Source: Triglochin maritima (taxonomy: Eukaryota > Streptophyta > Magnoliopsida > Alismatales > Juncaginaceae). From it: 64,000 nucleotides of DNA. Under the pieces are notes generated by a model, which was not told the origin of the DNA, searched no databases, and saw only the letters and a program-made list of their open reading frames with translations. The translations under genes were made by a program, and so were the position numbers. This document shows, in pieces, positions 53,216-64,000 of this stretch (position 1 is the stretch's first letter; every line of letters begins with the position of its first letter). The stretch spans positions 2,542,001-2,606,000 of the forward strand of contig OY821775.1 of the NCBI GenBank assembly GCA_963682175.1, given 5' to 3'.

Positions 53216-55486
53216 TTCAATTTTAATTTAAGTTACACGATTTTGAGGAGTTAAGTAGGATATTGTGTTTTTGTAGGTGTTGATTTGCAAAATTTTAATT
53301 ATTTTAATATAAAATTAACTGATATAATTACAACGGAAGTGTACGTACCAAGTAAATAAAAAATATTTGCAAGTTTAACTAAACAAAATCATAAAACTCA
53401 AGTGTATAACTCCGACATGTCTGTTTCTCAAGTGTAGCCAAGAAAACAATCATTTTTTGTTTACTTCTAAATCCTACATCATGCAAATTAGTCTCGCGAA
53501 CAGTAAGGATATTTTTGCAAGACTATATGGAAATCCCCTCGTTTAATGATGTGGCCGTCTTCTTAGATTTTTTTGGATAAGTATGGCCAAATAAATTTCC
53601 CCTCACTCTGATAATCTTAACGTAATTTACATAATAAATTTTAAATCACGTTCAGAAAGTTTGTGATTAATATTATCTTTTATGCGTTGGTTATATTCAG
53701 CATGCGTGGTTTTGGTTACAATTGATAATTTGTTAGGATGGATCAAGTAATTTCATCCATTGACAACTCAGAAACGTCATCACGGATATATACATAAGCA
53801 CAATCAAATTAATGTCGCAAGCAATATACATCCATTGACAAGAATTACAATTATAAATCTCTCCCCCTCCCGACTAATTTTCATCAAAGAAGTAATTTAC
53901 GAATCCACACCCAAAAATATGAAAATAAATATGGTAATAACACTTTAGTTGAACAAGCAGATTTATTGTTCCAAATCCGAACTCAAGGTGTCCTCGTAGC
54001 ATGTGCAAGTACAACTGGTACTTCTACTTCGTAACATGGGTTGCTGAAAAAATTAGGAATACATACGAAAACTCAGATCAAAACGGATAAGCATGCAAAC
54101 GTAAGTTCGTAACTTCGATCATATACGTAGATATCGAGTTGACTTTTCGAGATAAAAAGATTTTGTCATGCAACAATAAAATGTCATGCTCTTGAGAATA
54201 GTACAATTTTGCTAGCTAGATTTTAATACAACAAAATATCCCAACTTCGGTTAATCCAATTTCTGTCAATTCTTAGCTCTAAAATAGTAAAGACAGAAGA
54301 ATAACGTTTCAACTAATTAAGAAAATCGCTTTGTGAGTTTCAAATTTTAAATTGATAGGAAAACACCACAGACTCGACATAATATATTTTCACAAACCAC
54401 AGTTTATCTTATCCACGTAGTAGAGGTTCCCCATCTTTAGTTAAAAATAACACAAAATATAAGTTCATTCAAAATCATAACAATTCAATTTCATAATTTG
54501 AATGGATGCCGTCATAAGTAGCTAACATGGAACGAGACACTTTTGCTTGTGTGTACGAAATTAATTTTTGTGAGTTTAAAAGTGTAACAAAATAAATTTG
54601 ATAAACTCAAGTGCATGTTCTAATATTACTACTTAACAAGTACACCAAAATAACTTATCAAGTTTATAAGTACAACAAAATAATTTAGATTAAATTAAGT
54701 ACATTGCTCCAATATTATTAATTTGCAAGTTCACCTACCAAATAACTCTTCAAAATTTCTCCGGCAATCGCACGTTAAGGGCATCCTCGGTGGCCCAAGT
54801 TGAGGTGCATGGAGTACCTCATGATCCCCTCATTGATGATCATGAGCTTGTGCGCCCCTGGAATGGGGCGCACAAGCTCTGTAGTTGCACGGTCTACAAC
54901 GCAGTTTGTGACCAACGTGGTTAAAAATGTTTTTTTTAATTTATTGTTTTTTGTTAATGTATTTATTTTTTGTTTTGTTTTTTTGTTAATTACATGTTAT
55001 TAGTTATTATTATTTTATTCAGTTAAATTTTTCAATAATTTTCTCATATCATTTAAAAATTGTTTAATGTAATTTAATCATTTAAATATTGTTTAATCAT
55101 TTATTAATATTTTGTTTTGAATTTTCCAAATTATTAATTCATTACATTATTGATTAATTTCGTAATTATTAATTAATTACGTTGAGTTATGTAAATGAAT
55201 TAAGTTATATATTAGATGTTGATGCAAAATATAAAATAATAGAGAAGAAAGTGAGGTAGGGGAAAGAGAAAGAGAAAGTAGTAAGATAAGATCAATTGTT
55301 GATGAGTAAATATTATAAAGAATGTGAGAGTAAAAATAATACTGATGTGGAGAAGAGAGACTGACGTAAAGGAGAGAATGTGAGTTTAATCTTTAAAACA
55401 TGATTGTCTACATGTCCTCAAGTGTGTCATTGTGTCGACCAAAAAGCTACAGCAAGAGAAAAAAATATTATGTAATAACGAAAGCT

Positions 55487-55536
<50 letters not shown>

Positions 55537-55775
55537 AACAAAAAATGAAGTACGATGATTTATGTACTTTTCTCTGTATCATAAATCCTCAACCATGTGA
55601 ACATCAACTTTCAAAAACAATTGATGTGAAACATCCTCAATTTTGTTCTTCTTGGCAAATGGTTTTTCCTTATTGTAATTGGTTTTGCTATTTTTTTATA
55701 TATTAGTGGTGGTTTCTTGGTGTTTTTAAACTCCGGAAAATAACTCAAACCAGACGAAATTGAATTGATTCCATG
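53216..55775. repeat. Duplicated segment, copy B, small gene deleted
   Basis: 53229-54402 matches copy A from 39534 to about 40760. The sequence then jumps to the equivalent of 42173 and continues to the equivalent of 43519. The missing 1.4 kb contains the small Cys/Pro-rich gene. An AT microsatellite of about 40 bases lies at 55490-55530. No coding sequence is left. Confidence 0.75.
54844..54879. repeat. Perfect 15-bp hairpin
   Basis: Arms GAGCTTGTGCGCCCC (54844-54858) and GGGGCGCACAAGCTC (54865-54879) with the loop tggaat. A second inverted pair, ctcatgatc and gatcatgag, lies just upstream (about 54818-54846). Copy A at 42570-42590 keeps only the right arm. Confidence 0.85.
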
Positions 55776-55799
55776 TTTTTCCTTATTGTAATTGGTTTT

Positions 55800-56008
55800 G
55801 CTATTTTATATGATGTGTCGGGTTTCATGTGAAAAATGAGACACATGTGGTGAATTAATTAAAATCAATGTGTCATGAGAATTGACATAATTAGAATCAT
55901 AATAAATTCATATGAGGTATATATATTATAGGGTGTAATAATTTAATATTACATATGATAATATATTATATAAGATGTGAATTTGCTAAAAATCCCAAAA
56001 GATCAAAT
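55800..56008 (-). repeat. Inverted copy of part of the nested element
   Basis: Reverse-complement match to about 45560-45770, e.g. gatgtgtcgggtttcatgt here against its complement near 45755. It separates copies B and C of the duplicated segment. Confidence 0.6.
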
Positions 56009-57345
56009 TAACTGTATCTTTAATTATTTATAAAACGAAATTAAACAAAATATCTTGCGTATGTTTACATTAAAATATATTTATGTTAACACAATTTCCA
56101 TGTTATTCTAATTTCTGCATTCTACTTCATACCTCATGGTGTTCTTCGTACATATGTTGATGGATCAAATTAGTAAATTGGAAAGTAATAATTTTGAGGA
56201 GTTAAGTAGGATATTGTGTTTTTGTAGGGGTTGATTTGCAAATTTGTAACTGATATAATTACAACGTAAGTGTACGTACCAAGTAAATAAAAAAGATTTG
56301 CAAGTTTAACTAAACAAAATCATAAAACTCAAGTGTATAACTCCAACATATCTGTTTCTCAAGTGCAGCCAAGAAAACAATCATTTTTTGTTTACTTCTA
56401 AATCCTACATCATGCAAATTAGTCTCGCGAACGGTAAGGATATTTTTGCAAGACTATATGGAAATCTCCTCGTTTAATGATGTGGCCGTCTTCTTAGAAA
56501 GTAGTGAGATAAGATCATTGTTGATGAGTGAATAATATATAGAATGTGAGAGTAAAAATAATACTGATGTGGAGGAGAGAAACTGATGTAGAGGAGAAAA
56601 TGTGAGTTGTAATCTTTAAAACATGATCATTGTCTACACGTCGTCAAGCATGTCATTGTGTCGTCCGAAAAACTGCAGCAAGTGAGAAAAATATTATATA
56701 ATATATGTAATAACGAAAGGTGGATATATATATTATATAAACAAAAAAAGGTAGTACAATGATTTATGTAGTATCATAATTTCTCAACGATGTGAGCATC
56801 AACTTTCAAAAACAAATGATGTGAAACATCGTCAATTTTGTTCTTCTTGGCAAATGGTTTTTTCTTATTGTAATTGGTTTTGCTATTTTTTTATATTAGT
56901 GGTGGTTGCTTGGTGTTTTTAAACTCCGGAAAATAACTCAAACCAGACGAAATTGAATTGATTCCAGCCTAGATCATTGGTTTTTGGTTTACGCTCAATT
57001 ATTGTTAGTTGATCAAGTATAAGTTTCAATGTTAAAGACAAAGAAATAACGAATAAAATAATATATAAAAATAGAGAAAACTTTGATTCCAGCTTCCAGC
57101 CACTGAAACATAATAAAGAAGACCCTGCCATTGGTTTATATCCAAAACCGGACATCAGATATAGAAAACAATTTCACCAATTACAAAAAAAATCTCTAGA
57201 TTGTAGAATTATTCATTCCTGCTATACAAAACCACTCGCACTTTCTGCAAACAAAACCCCAAACTTCCCATATATACCGCCGTTGTTCTATTCGACATGC
57301 TGTGGTTTCTTTTCATGTTTTATCAAAGTGCAACTGCTCGTTAAA
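56009..57345. repeat. Duplicated segment, copy C, with large deletion
   Basis: 56009-56497 matches copy A from about 39341 to 39827, then jumps to the equivalent of about 42975 and continues to the right edge (57345). The deletion removes about 3.1 kb including the small gene, with breakpoints different from copy B. A 78-codon minus-strand frame at 56919-57155 is also open in copy A but not in A'. Confidence 0.75.
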
Positions 57346-57657
57346 TAACCAGACAATCTGTAGATTAATTCTCCACAACGATACATTCTCTTTTATATAT
57401 ATGTTATTGAAGCAAATGGTACGAAACAAAAAAACACCAATCGAATTAACAACAAGTTGTCTCATAAAATAGGAAAGCGGCGACCCATAACAATAACAAT
57501 ATAGTTACAATTTCCACAAGCCAACGTTGGAAGCAAGCTAAAGCCTGGACATTCTCACCCCAGTCCCATTCGGCTTCTCCAAATAGTCAAATAACTTTGT
57601 TTTGATGTTTTCCATATTTCAAAAGTTCAATAAGCAAGCCAACCACCGTATTGTTCT
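57346..57657 (-). other. Unassigned stretch with coding-like minus-strand fragment
   Basis: From ATG at 57614 the minus strand reads MENIKTKLFDYLEKPNG and stops soon. A second frame overlapping it runs to a stop at 57446 and reads EWDWGENVQALACFQRWL followed by a hydrophobic helix (IVTILLLLLWVAAFLFY). The two could be one small membrane protein broken by a frameshift, or chance. I do not recognise it. The LTR at 57658 cuts it upstream. Confidence 0.25.
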
Positions 57658-59396
57658 TGTAACGTCCTCGAAACATCGGAAATTTTAAGACTTTTCAAAG
57701 AATAACAAGCAGACCAAAATAGATCATTGAGGACATTACCAAAGATAAACACACGGTGCACCAACATATATATCAAATATATAGATATGAGTTTACTACA
57801 AATGGTGATTACATCAAAAGCTATAAGATAAATATACATATGTAATCACGACAACCTCAAAAGAGGGGAAAACAAGATCCAGTCCCAGTAGCTCTCATCC
57901 GCAGGCACCACCATCTAACGCTGATCATGGCCTCAAAAGCAAATATGAACTATGCTTGAGTTTGCAGAATAAACCCCGTATGTCAAACCCTAACACATAA
58001 ATGAACAGGACATGAAACATGGCATGAACAATAATCACCACAACAGACATCGTTAACTAAGTTCCCGAGATCTCTCTCCCGACCATAGCTGATACAACAA
58101 CCTACGTCTCAAGAGTCCTCTCACCCCAACACACGTGCACACAAGGCACCGCCGGTCCAAATCACGGCCAAACACCACCACATCAAACAACAAGGAAACA
58201 CAACCACAAGATATCAGGCTGACAGTCTGTGCCGTTGCCCGGGGGGGGGGGGGGGGGGGGGGGGGGGGAAATGAGCCGCCTTCAATCAATCACACACACC
58301 ACTATCGGGCGACAGTCTGTGTCGTTGCCAAAGGGGGCCGGAGAGACGAGACGCCTTCAAGCGTACACACAAAACCACGAAACACAGAAAACATGCAGAA
58401 ACGGTCGACCACAAAAGGTACGACGGTCGACCGGATTTCTCCAGTGCACACCAACAGATCTTCCGTCCAAGAGACCGGTCGAACCACAAACGAACATAAC
58501 GACCCAACGATCGAACAAAGGTCAATTGGCGGTCGACCGTTTGGATGATCAATGCCAGAACGCACAACCAACAAAACTGGTCGAACGACAAAAGGGTCCC
58601 GTTGACCGGAATCCACCAGTGAAAACCCCTCAACAAACCACACTACACAGTCGACCGAAACCACACTTCCGGTCGAACGGCCAATAAGTTAACTTAAGTC
58701 GTCGATCGGACGAGTCAAACAGGTCGTCGACCGTTTGGATGGTCAACGCCTAAACCGACCTACGACAATACTTTTGGTCGACCGGCAAAGGGGTGTCATC
58801 CAACCGAAAGTACCCAGAGCCTCCATCTCTCGCTCGAATTTCACAACCGGTCGACCACCCAAGGGTATCGTTCGACCGATGCGAGGGATATCGCCTGAAA
58901 TACACTATAACCGGTCGACAGAACCCAAACCACCGGTCGACCGTTATAGTGCAGAAAAATAGTTGTGCAGGTCAGACGAGTCATTCGGCCTATTGTCGAC
59001 CGCTCCCACCCCCACACTAATAATAGGTAAATGTAAAAGCAAGTTTGACATACCTCAAGGCTTGAAGAAGCCTTTGAAGAACCAACGACGACGCTTTCTC
59101 GCAAACCCCTTCTTCTCCGGTGAACTCCACGAACTTGATCTCCTCGACTCCGGCAATCTCGTGAGCTTCTCCGAGCGTCGACGATCTCACCTCCACGACT
59201 TCCCCGAGCTGGACAGAAAGGAATGAGAGAGACGCGAGAGAGAGAGAGAGAGAGTAGGAAAAGTGAGAAAGAGAAATTCAAACCTTTAAATACTTTTCCC
59301 ACAACTGATCTCAGCCGTCCATCACAATTCTCTCAAAGCCAACACCTAAACACAATTAAACCATTAAGCAAGGGTTAGGATATAACCGTTCTTGCA
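57658..59396 (-). mobile_element. LTR of the same gypsy family, minus strand
   Basis: On the + strand it starts tgtaacgtcctcg and ends ccgttcttgca. Both ends, the accccgtat block (57975) and the palindrome sites match the solo LTR at 5335-7265. There are no internal coding regions, so it is a solo LTR or a fragment. The flanking five bases (gttct and actac) do not match, so an intact target duplication is not seen. It contains a run of 28 G (58241-58268) and a GA microsatellite at about 59233-59255. Exact CGGTCGACCG sites lie at 58424, 58530 and 58934. Confidence 0.7.
58241..58268 (+). repeat. Run of 28 G
   Basis: Uninterrupted homopolymer inside the LTR. A related stretch about 90 bases on (58311-58345) repeats gacagtctgtg-cgttgcc but has only aaaggggg at the matching place, so the run has expanded in one copy of a short duplication. 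Confidence 0.8.
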
Positions 59397-60694
59397 ACTA
59401 CAAGTAATACAAAAAAACATATATAATACAATCAACCGGCATGCACTATTTATGCTGGCGCACTTCTCACGTTCAACACGAACATGGTCGATCGGGTAAT
59501 TAAAGATATATAGGAGAACTTGATTGAGATTGCGAAGTCGAATTTGCTGCATACATATCGAATTCTATTACATGTGAAGTTAATTATTGATACGTACTAC
59601 CAAGTACAGGTGCCAAATCCCCAAGCTATTTCGGTCCAAAAATCGTAATAGCAGATCCTACTGAGTTAATGGTCTCTTTTGGGTTTTGAACTTCTGATCC
59701 ATCTTGATTTTTAATCCTGTTATATATATTTAATATTTTAACCCTTTTGATTTAACCTAAATCGCTTCAATTACAAAACCCAATTTGTTGACGTCTTCAA
59801 TTTGATTTAATACTGTAATTTGTTGACGTCTCTACCAACTAAAACATGCATGCAGATCGTAATTGATCCAAACGTTTCAGTGATTCATCTCGTGTTACAG
59901 ACCTTCAAGGCTTCAAGTAAGCCAAATGCTTAAATGTTTCAAAGTTTTTTGAAGGGTTATTTGCTTGAGTGCACGTGAGAAACAATGATATAGGGTTATT
60001 TACGATTTTGTCAAGGTACACACTTTTTTTTTCAAAATTATTTTGGTGCACTTATAACGACGTGAGACCCATTTTGTTTGCTAACTCCGTTAAATTTGAG
60101 ATTAAAATACTCGGAAATTTGCATAGTAATTTATGAAGTTGAAGCTGGGCAAGAAAGTATGGCGAGAGAGTCGGCACCGGAGCTCCGGTCTAACTCGTGG
60201 GAGGTTTTAGAGTAGGCCGGCAACGCTCTCCGCTGCCTAAGGCACGTCCACCGTGTCGACAAAAGCGTGGTTGGGGATGTTGAGGTGACGCATGCAGTAC
60301 TACAACTCCGGCGTGTGAAGAAACTTGTGTTTTTGTAAATTTTCTGTCAAAATTTGTTGTTTTCAATGTAACTTAGGAGTTTCTCTTGTTGAGTGGATTG
60401 GGATTGTGAGATTCATATTTGACATTTGAGTTGTTTGATTGTGGGTTACGTTGGTGTTGCCCTGTTGATGTTGGATTGGGAATTTTTTTGGGTGAATTTA
60501 CTCTTGTGAATTTGTTAGTTTTTGGATGTACGAAGTGAAGATGACATTTCGATATATTTAATCTTCGAAGAAATCATTTGGAATAAATTTCATTATAGTT
60601 TATTGGTGAATATTTAGATGTATGAACAAGGTGTTTAGATATAATTACGTATATTATTTGGAATGTGTTTATTGGAAAGTATAATTTTGAGTAA
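59397..60694. other. Unique-looking DNA between the LTR and copy A'
   Basis: Mostly AT-rich and without gene content, except for the GC-rich island at 60150-60340 listed as a possible pseudogene. Confidence 0.4.
60159..60338 (+). pseudogene. Possible small pseudogene with one in-frame stop
   Basis: From ATG 60159 the frame reads MARESAPELRSNSWEVLE, then TAG (60213-60215), then AGNALRCLRHVHRVDKSVVG and on to a stop at 60336-60338. The island is GC-rich in AT-rich surroundings and the frame is open for 60 codons apart from the TAG, which suggests a decayed exon. No family recognised. Confidence 0.3.
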
Positions 60695-62127
60695 TTCAAT
60701 TTTAATTTAAGTTACACGATTTTGAGGAGTTAAGTAGGATATTGTGTTTTTGTAGGTGTTGATTTGCAAAATTTTAATTATTTTAATATAAATTTAACTG
60801 ATATAATTACAACGGAAGTGTACGTACCAAGTAAATTAAAAAGATTTGCAAGTTTAACTAAACAAAATCATAAAAACTCAAGTGTATAACTCCAACATGT
60901 TTGTTTCTCAAGTGCAGCCAAGAAAACAATCATTTTTTGTTTACTTCTAAATCCTACATCATGCAAATTAGTCTCGCGAACAGTAAGGATATTTTTGCAA
61001 GACTATATGGAAATCCCCTCGTTTAATGATGTGGCCGTCTTCTTAGATTTTTTTGGATAAGTATGGCCAAATAAATTTCCTCTCACTCTGATAATCGTAA
61101 CGTAATTTACATAATAAATTTTAAATCACGTTCAGAAAGTTTGTGATTAATATTATCTTTTATATATGTGTTGGTTATATTCAGCATGCATGGTTTTAGT
61201 TACAATTGATAATTTGTTAGGATGGTTCAAGTAGTTTCACCGAGGACTGAGTGAATTATATGACGATTTTTTTACATATCATTGGAAAGTTATTTGGAGC
61301 CATTAACTTAATATCCATACAAAATCATCAGAAACGTCATCACGGATATATACATAAGCACAATCAAATTAATGTCGCAAGCAATATACATCCATTGACA
61401 AGAATTACAATTATAAATCTCTCCTCCTCCCGACTAATTTTCATCAAAGAAGTAATTTACGAATCCACACCCAAAAATATGAAAATAAATATGGTAATAA
61501 CACTTTAGTTGAACAAGCAGATTTATTGTTCCAAATCCGAACTGAAGCTGTCGTCGTAGCATGTGCAAGTGCAACTGGTACTTCTACTTCGCAACATGGG
61601 TGGTTGGGTTGGGTTGCTGAAAAAATTAGGAATACATACGAAAACTCAGATCAAAACGGATAAGCATGCAAACGCAAGTTCGTAACTTCGATCATATACG
61701 TAGATATCGAGTTGACTTTTCGAGATAAAAAGATTTTGTCATGCAACAATAAAATGTCATGCTCTTGAGAATAGTACAATTTTGCTAGCTAGATTTTAAT
61801 ACAACAAAATATCCCAACTTCGGTTAATCCAATTTCTGTAATCTGTATCAATTCTTAGCTCTAAAATAGTAAAGACTAAAGACAGAAGAACAACGTTTCA
61901 GCTAATTAAGATAATCGCTCTGTGAGTTTCAAAATTTAAATTGATAGGAAAATACCACAAACTTAAAAAGGTCGACATAATGTATTTTCACAAATCAACG
62001 TCGAATTGATACGAATATGACACATCCATAAAACCATAGATATATGGACACGCACATATATATATATATAGAAGCAGCTAAAGAAATTACCTGGAATTGG
62101 AAGCCCAAGCCGAGAGATTTTCCTTAA

Positions 62128-62370
62128 TTAGGCCACGTGAACTACAACTTTTGGTCCAGCTGCAGGTGGATATACAGGCATAGGTGCAGGTGGATATTGA
62201 TATACTGGCATAGGTGCAGGTGGATATTGATATACAGGTGGAGGTGGAGGTGGAGGTGGAGGTGGAGGTGGAGGTGGGTATTGATATACAGGTGCAGGTG
62301 GATATTGATATACAGGTGGAGGTGGCTTTTGGCGACCGCAGCAGAACCACATGCAGCACGCCGCATCCAT
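62128..62370 (-). CDS. Small Cys/Pro-rich protein, copy A' (80 residues)
   Basis: Minus-strand frame from ATG 62370. Reads MDAACCMWFCCGRQK, then a proline-tyrosine tail of VYQYPPAP-type repeats with a run of prolines, ending PKVVVHVA. Compared with copy A it lacks the hydrophobic helix, so the start MDA is joined almost directly to the C-WFC core, which here has five cysteines that could be lipid-modified. The downstream 800 bases are almost identical to copy A (e.g. ttaaggaaaatctctcgg on the minus strand). The TATATAAA box at 62414-62421 is 44 bases upstream. The repeat tail is unlike that of copy A. The antisense strand also has long open frames because of the simple repeat; I reject those. 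Confidence 0.6.
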   Translation of the reverse strand: MDAACCMWFCCGRQKPPPPVYQYPPAPVYQYPPPPPPPPPPPPPPVYQYPPAPMPVYQYPPAPMPVYPPAAGPKVVVHVA

Positions 62371-62413
62371 TGTTTCAAGCTACCGTATATGCTCTTCCTC
62401 ACCCCCTATCTTC

Positions 62414-62421
62414 TTTATATA
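62414..62421 (-). promoter_or_regulatory. TATA box of small gene, copy A'
   Basis: TATATAAA on the minus strand 44 bases before the start codon, conserved with copy A. Confidence 0.55.
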
Positions 62422-63163
62422 CTATACATACAATCCATTTTCAATTAGTTTTTGGGGCTAAATTGCAAATTATGACCACCAATTATATGCTCATGTTTCA
62501 TTTTGTCCGTCTACACTATTAAAGTAACGATTTACCTTGACTTTATAATAGCTGAAATACTATCAATCGTCACACCAGTTCAAGGCATAGAGAAAAAAAT
62601 GCTACGATTAGCACAAGGATGGTATTCAAAATCCAAAAACCATTATAAGAATCACTGCAAGTTGGACATTCTTGACATAATTTCTTAACCTTAGTTGCAC
62701 TTAATTTCTAGGATTTGTTTTCTTGCAAAATATAACTTTGCATATAACAGTGAGAGGTATATATATATGTATGTATGTATGTATACCTTTAAATTTTGTT
62801 GATGCACAGTTACATTTGACTATAAAATCAAATTTAAACTTCAAATTGAAAATTCAAACCGAAAGTCTTGATGTATAACATAAGTAAATTAAAGATGTTG
62901 AAAATCATAAAAATTTAGTAATCGTTTCGTATAAGATTTAAAATCAGGATTTTTAATGAATATAATACGTTCATTTTTACACTTCAATTTTTTTGCGTAA
63001 AATATGTTCCAAATTTTATGATTTTCGATGTCGTCAATCTACATACGTTGTAAATCAAGTTTTACAGTTTGAAATTTCAATTTAAAATTTAGATTTGATT
63101 TTATCGTCAAACGTAATTATGTGTCAATCAAATTTAAGAGGATTTAAGAGTAGTGAATCCCTC

Positions 63164-63201
<38 letters not shown>

Positions 63202-64000
63202 ACGTAGGAAGATAGATATAAACAAAAATGAATTACAGTGAGTTAAGTACCTTTCCTTGTATAATAATTTCTCAATGATGTGAACATCAACTTTCAAAAA
63301 CAATTGATGTGAACATCCTCAATTTTGTTCTTCTTGGCGTTTGGTTTTCCTTGTGGTTCTTGGTTTTGCTATTTCTTTATATTAGTGGCGGTTTCTTGGT
63401 GTTTTTAAACTCTGAAAAATAAACTCAAACCAGACGAAATTGAATTGATTCCGGCCTAGATCATTGATTTTAAGTTTACGTTGAATTATTGTTTGTTGAT
63501 CAAGTATAAGTTTCAATGTTAAAACAAAGAAATAATATATAAAAGTAGATGAATTAATATCAAGTGGAGTCTGTCCAAACAATTGAAAATGACTTGGAAC
63601 TTCGATTCCAGCTTCCAGCCACTGAAACATAATAAAGAAGTCTCTGCCATGGTTTATATCCAAAACCGGACATCAGATGTAGAAAACAATTTCACCAATT
63701 ACAAAAAAAAATCTCTAGATTGTAGAATTATTCATTCCTGCTATACAAAATCATTCGCACTTTCTGCAAACAAAACCCCAAACTTCCTATGTACACCGCC
63801 GTTGTTCTATTCGATATGTTGTGGTTTCTTTTCATGTTGTATCAAAGTGCAACTAGTCGTTAAATAACAAGACAAACTGTAGATTAATTCTCCACAACGA
63901 TACATTCTCTTATTTATTTATATATATATATATATTATTGAAGCAAATGGTACGAAGTAATGAAACAAAAACTACTGCTGCGCACCGATCGAAATAAAAA

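Larger units (their letters stand above)
60695..64000. repeat. Duplicated segment, copy A', runs off the window
   Basis: Matches copy A from about 39530 to 41640 (here to 62720), then differs or lacks about 1.6 kb, and resumes at 63210 (equivalent of 43250) to the window end. In copy A the equivalent of 63850 is where the gypsy element starts, so A' shows the uninterrupted sequence there (gtgcaactagtcgttaaata). An AT microsatellite lies at about 63168-63198. Confidence 0.75.

Noticed and set aside
43473..57155. 78-codon minus-strand frame conserved at 43473-43709 and 56919-57155
   Set aside because: Every difference I see between the two copies changes the protein, and the third copy (63.4-63.7 kb) is frameshifted. 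Conservation reflects recent duplication, not selection.
58053..58687. Frames with poly-Gly or poly-Pro at 58.2 kb
   Set aside because: Produced by the 28-G run inside an LTR.
62137..62522. Plus-strand frames opposite the copy A' small gene
   Set aside because: They arise from the simple proline-codon repeat read in antisense; the TATA box and paralogue support the minus strand.

Overview
This window is nuclear DNA of a flowering plant. The evidence is spliced genes with GT-AG introns that are recognisable plant orthologues (a NAC factor, a DUF1068 Golgi protein, augmin subunit 2, a GT47 exostosin, an At4g15545-like protein, a membralin), telo-box motifs beside start codons, and Ty1/copia and Ty3/gypsy retroelements. 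I cannot name the species. All calls come from reading the sequence; no search was run.

Left part (1-37 kb), gene-rich. A three-exon NAC gene (2032-4504, +) is followed by a copia remnant. A solo gypsy LTR (5335-7265) is inserted in that remnant with a perfect 5-bp target duplication. Then come DUF1068 (8489-10693, -), AUG2 (11992-15338, +), GT47 (16611-18916, +), the nine-exon At4g15545-like gene (20559-24142, -), the 14-exon membralin gene (25940-31332, -), a single-exon membrane protein (33757-34359, +) and two short related one-helix proteins (34972-35187 and 36610-36780, both -). For the multi-exon genes I joined exons by hand; reading frames stay open and lengths come out as whole codons.

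Right part (37-64 kb), repeat-rich. A segment of about 4.5 kb is present four times in whole or part (39.3-43.9, 53.2-55.8, 56.0-57.3 and 60.7-64.0 kb). Two copies keep a small gene encoding a Cys/Pro-rich protein (40894-41166 and 62128-62370). Their non-coding flanks are nearly identical but the coding parts differ strongly. The other two copies lost the gene through different internal deletions. A Ty3/gypsy chromovirus (43863 to about 53200) with a gag-pol frame broken by four stops sits between copies. A second minus-strand LTR of the same family lies at 57658-59396.

The most unusual signal is in the LTRs. They carry arrays of the palindrome CGGTCGACCG and close variants, usually in pairs about 21-22 bp apart; in the solo LTR the pairs recur about every 73-75 bp. 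I know of no described function for this array. The second point of interest is the group of short membrane or Cys/Pro-rich proteins, all on the minus strand.
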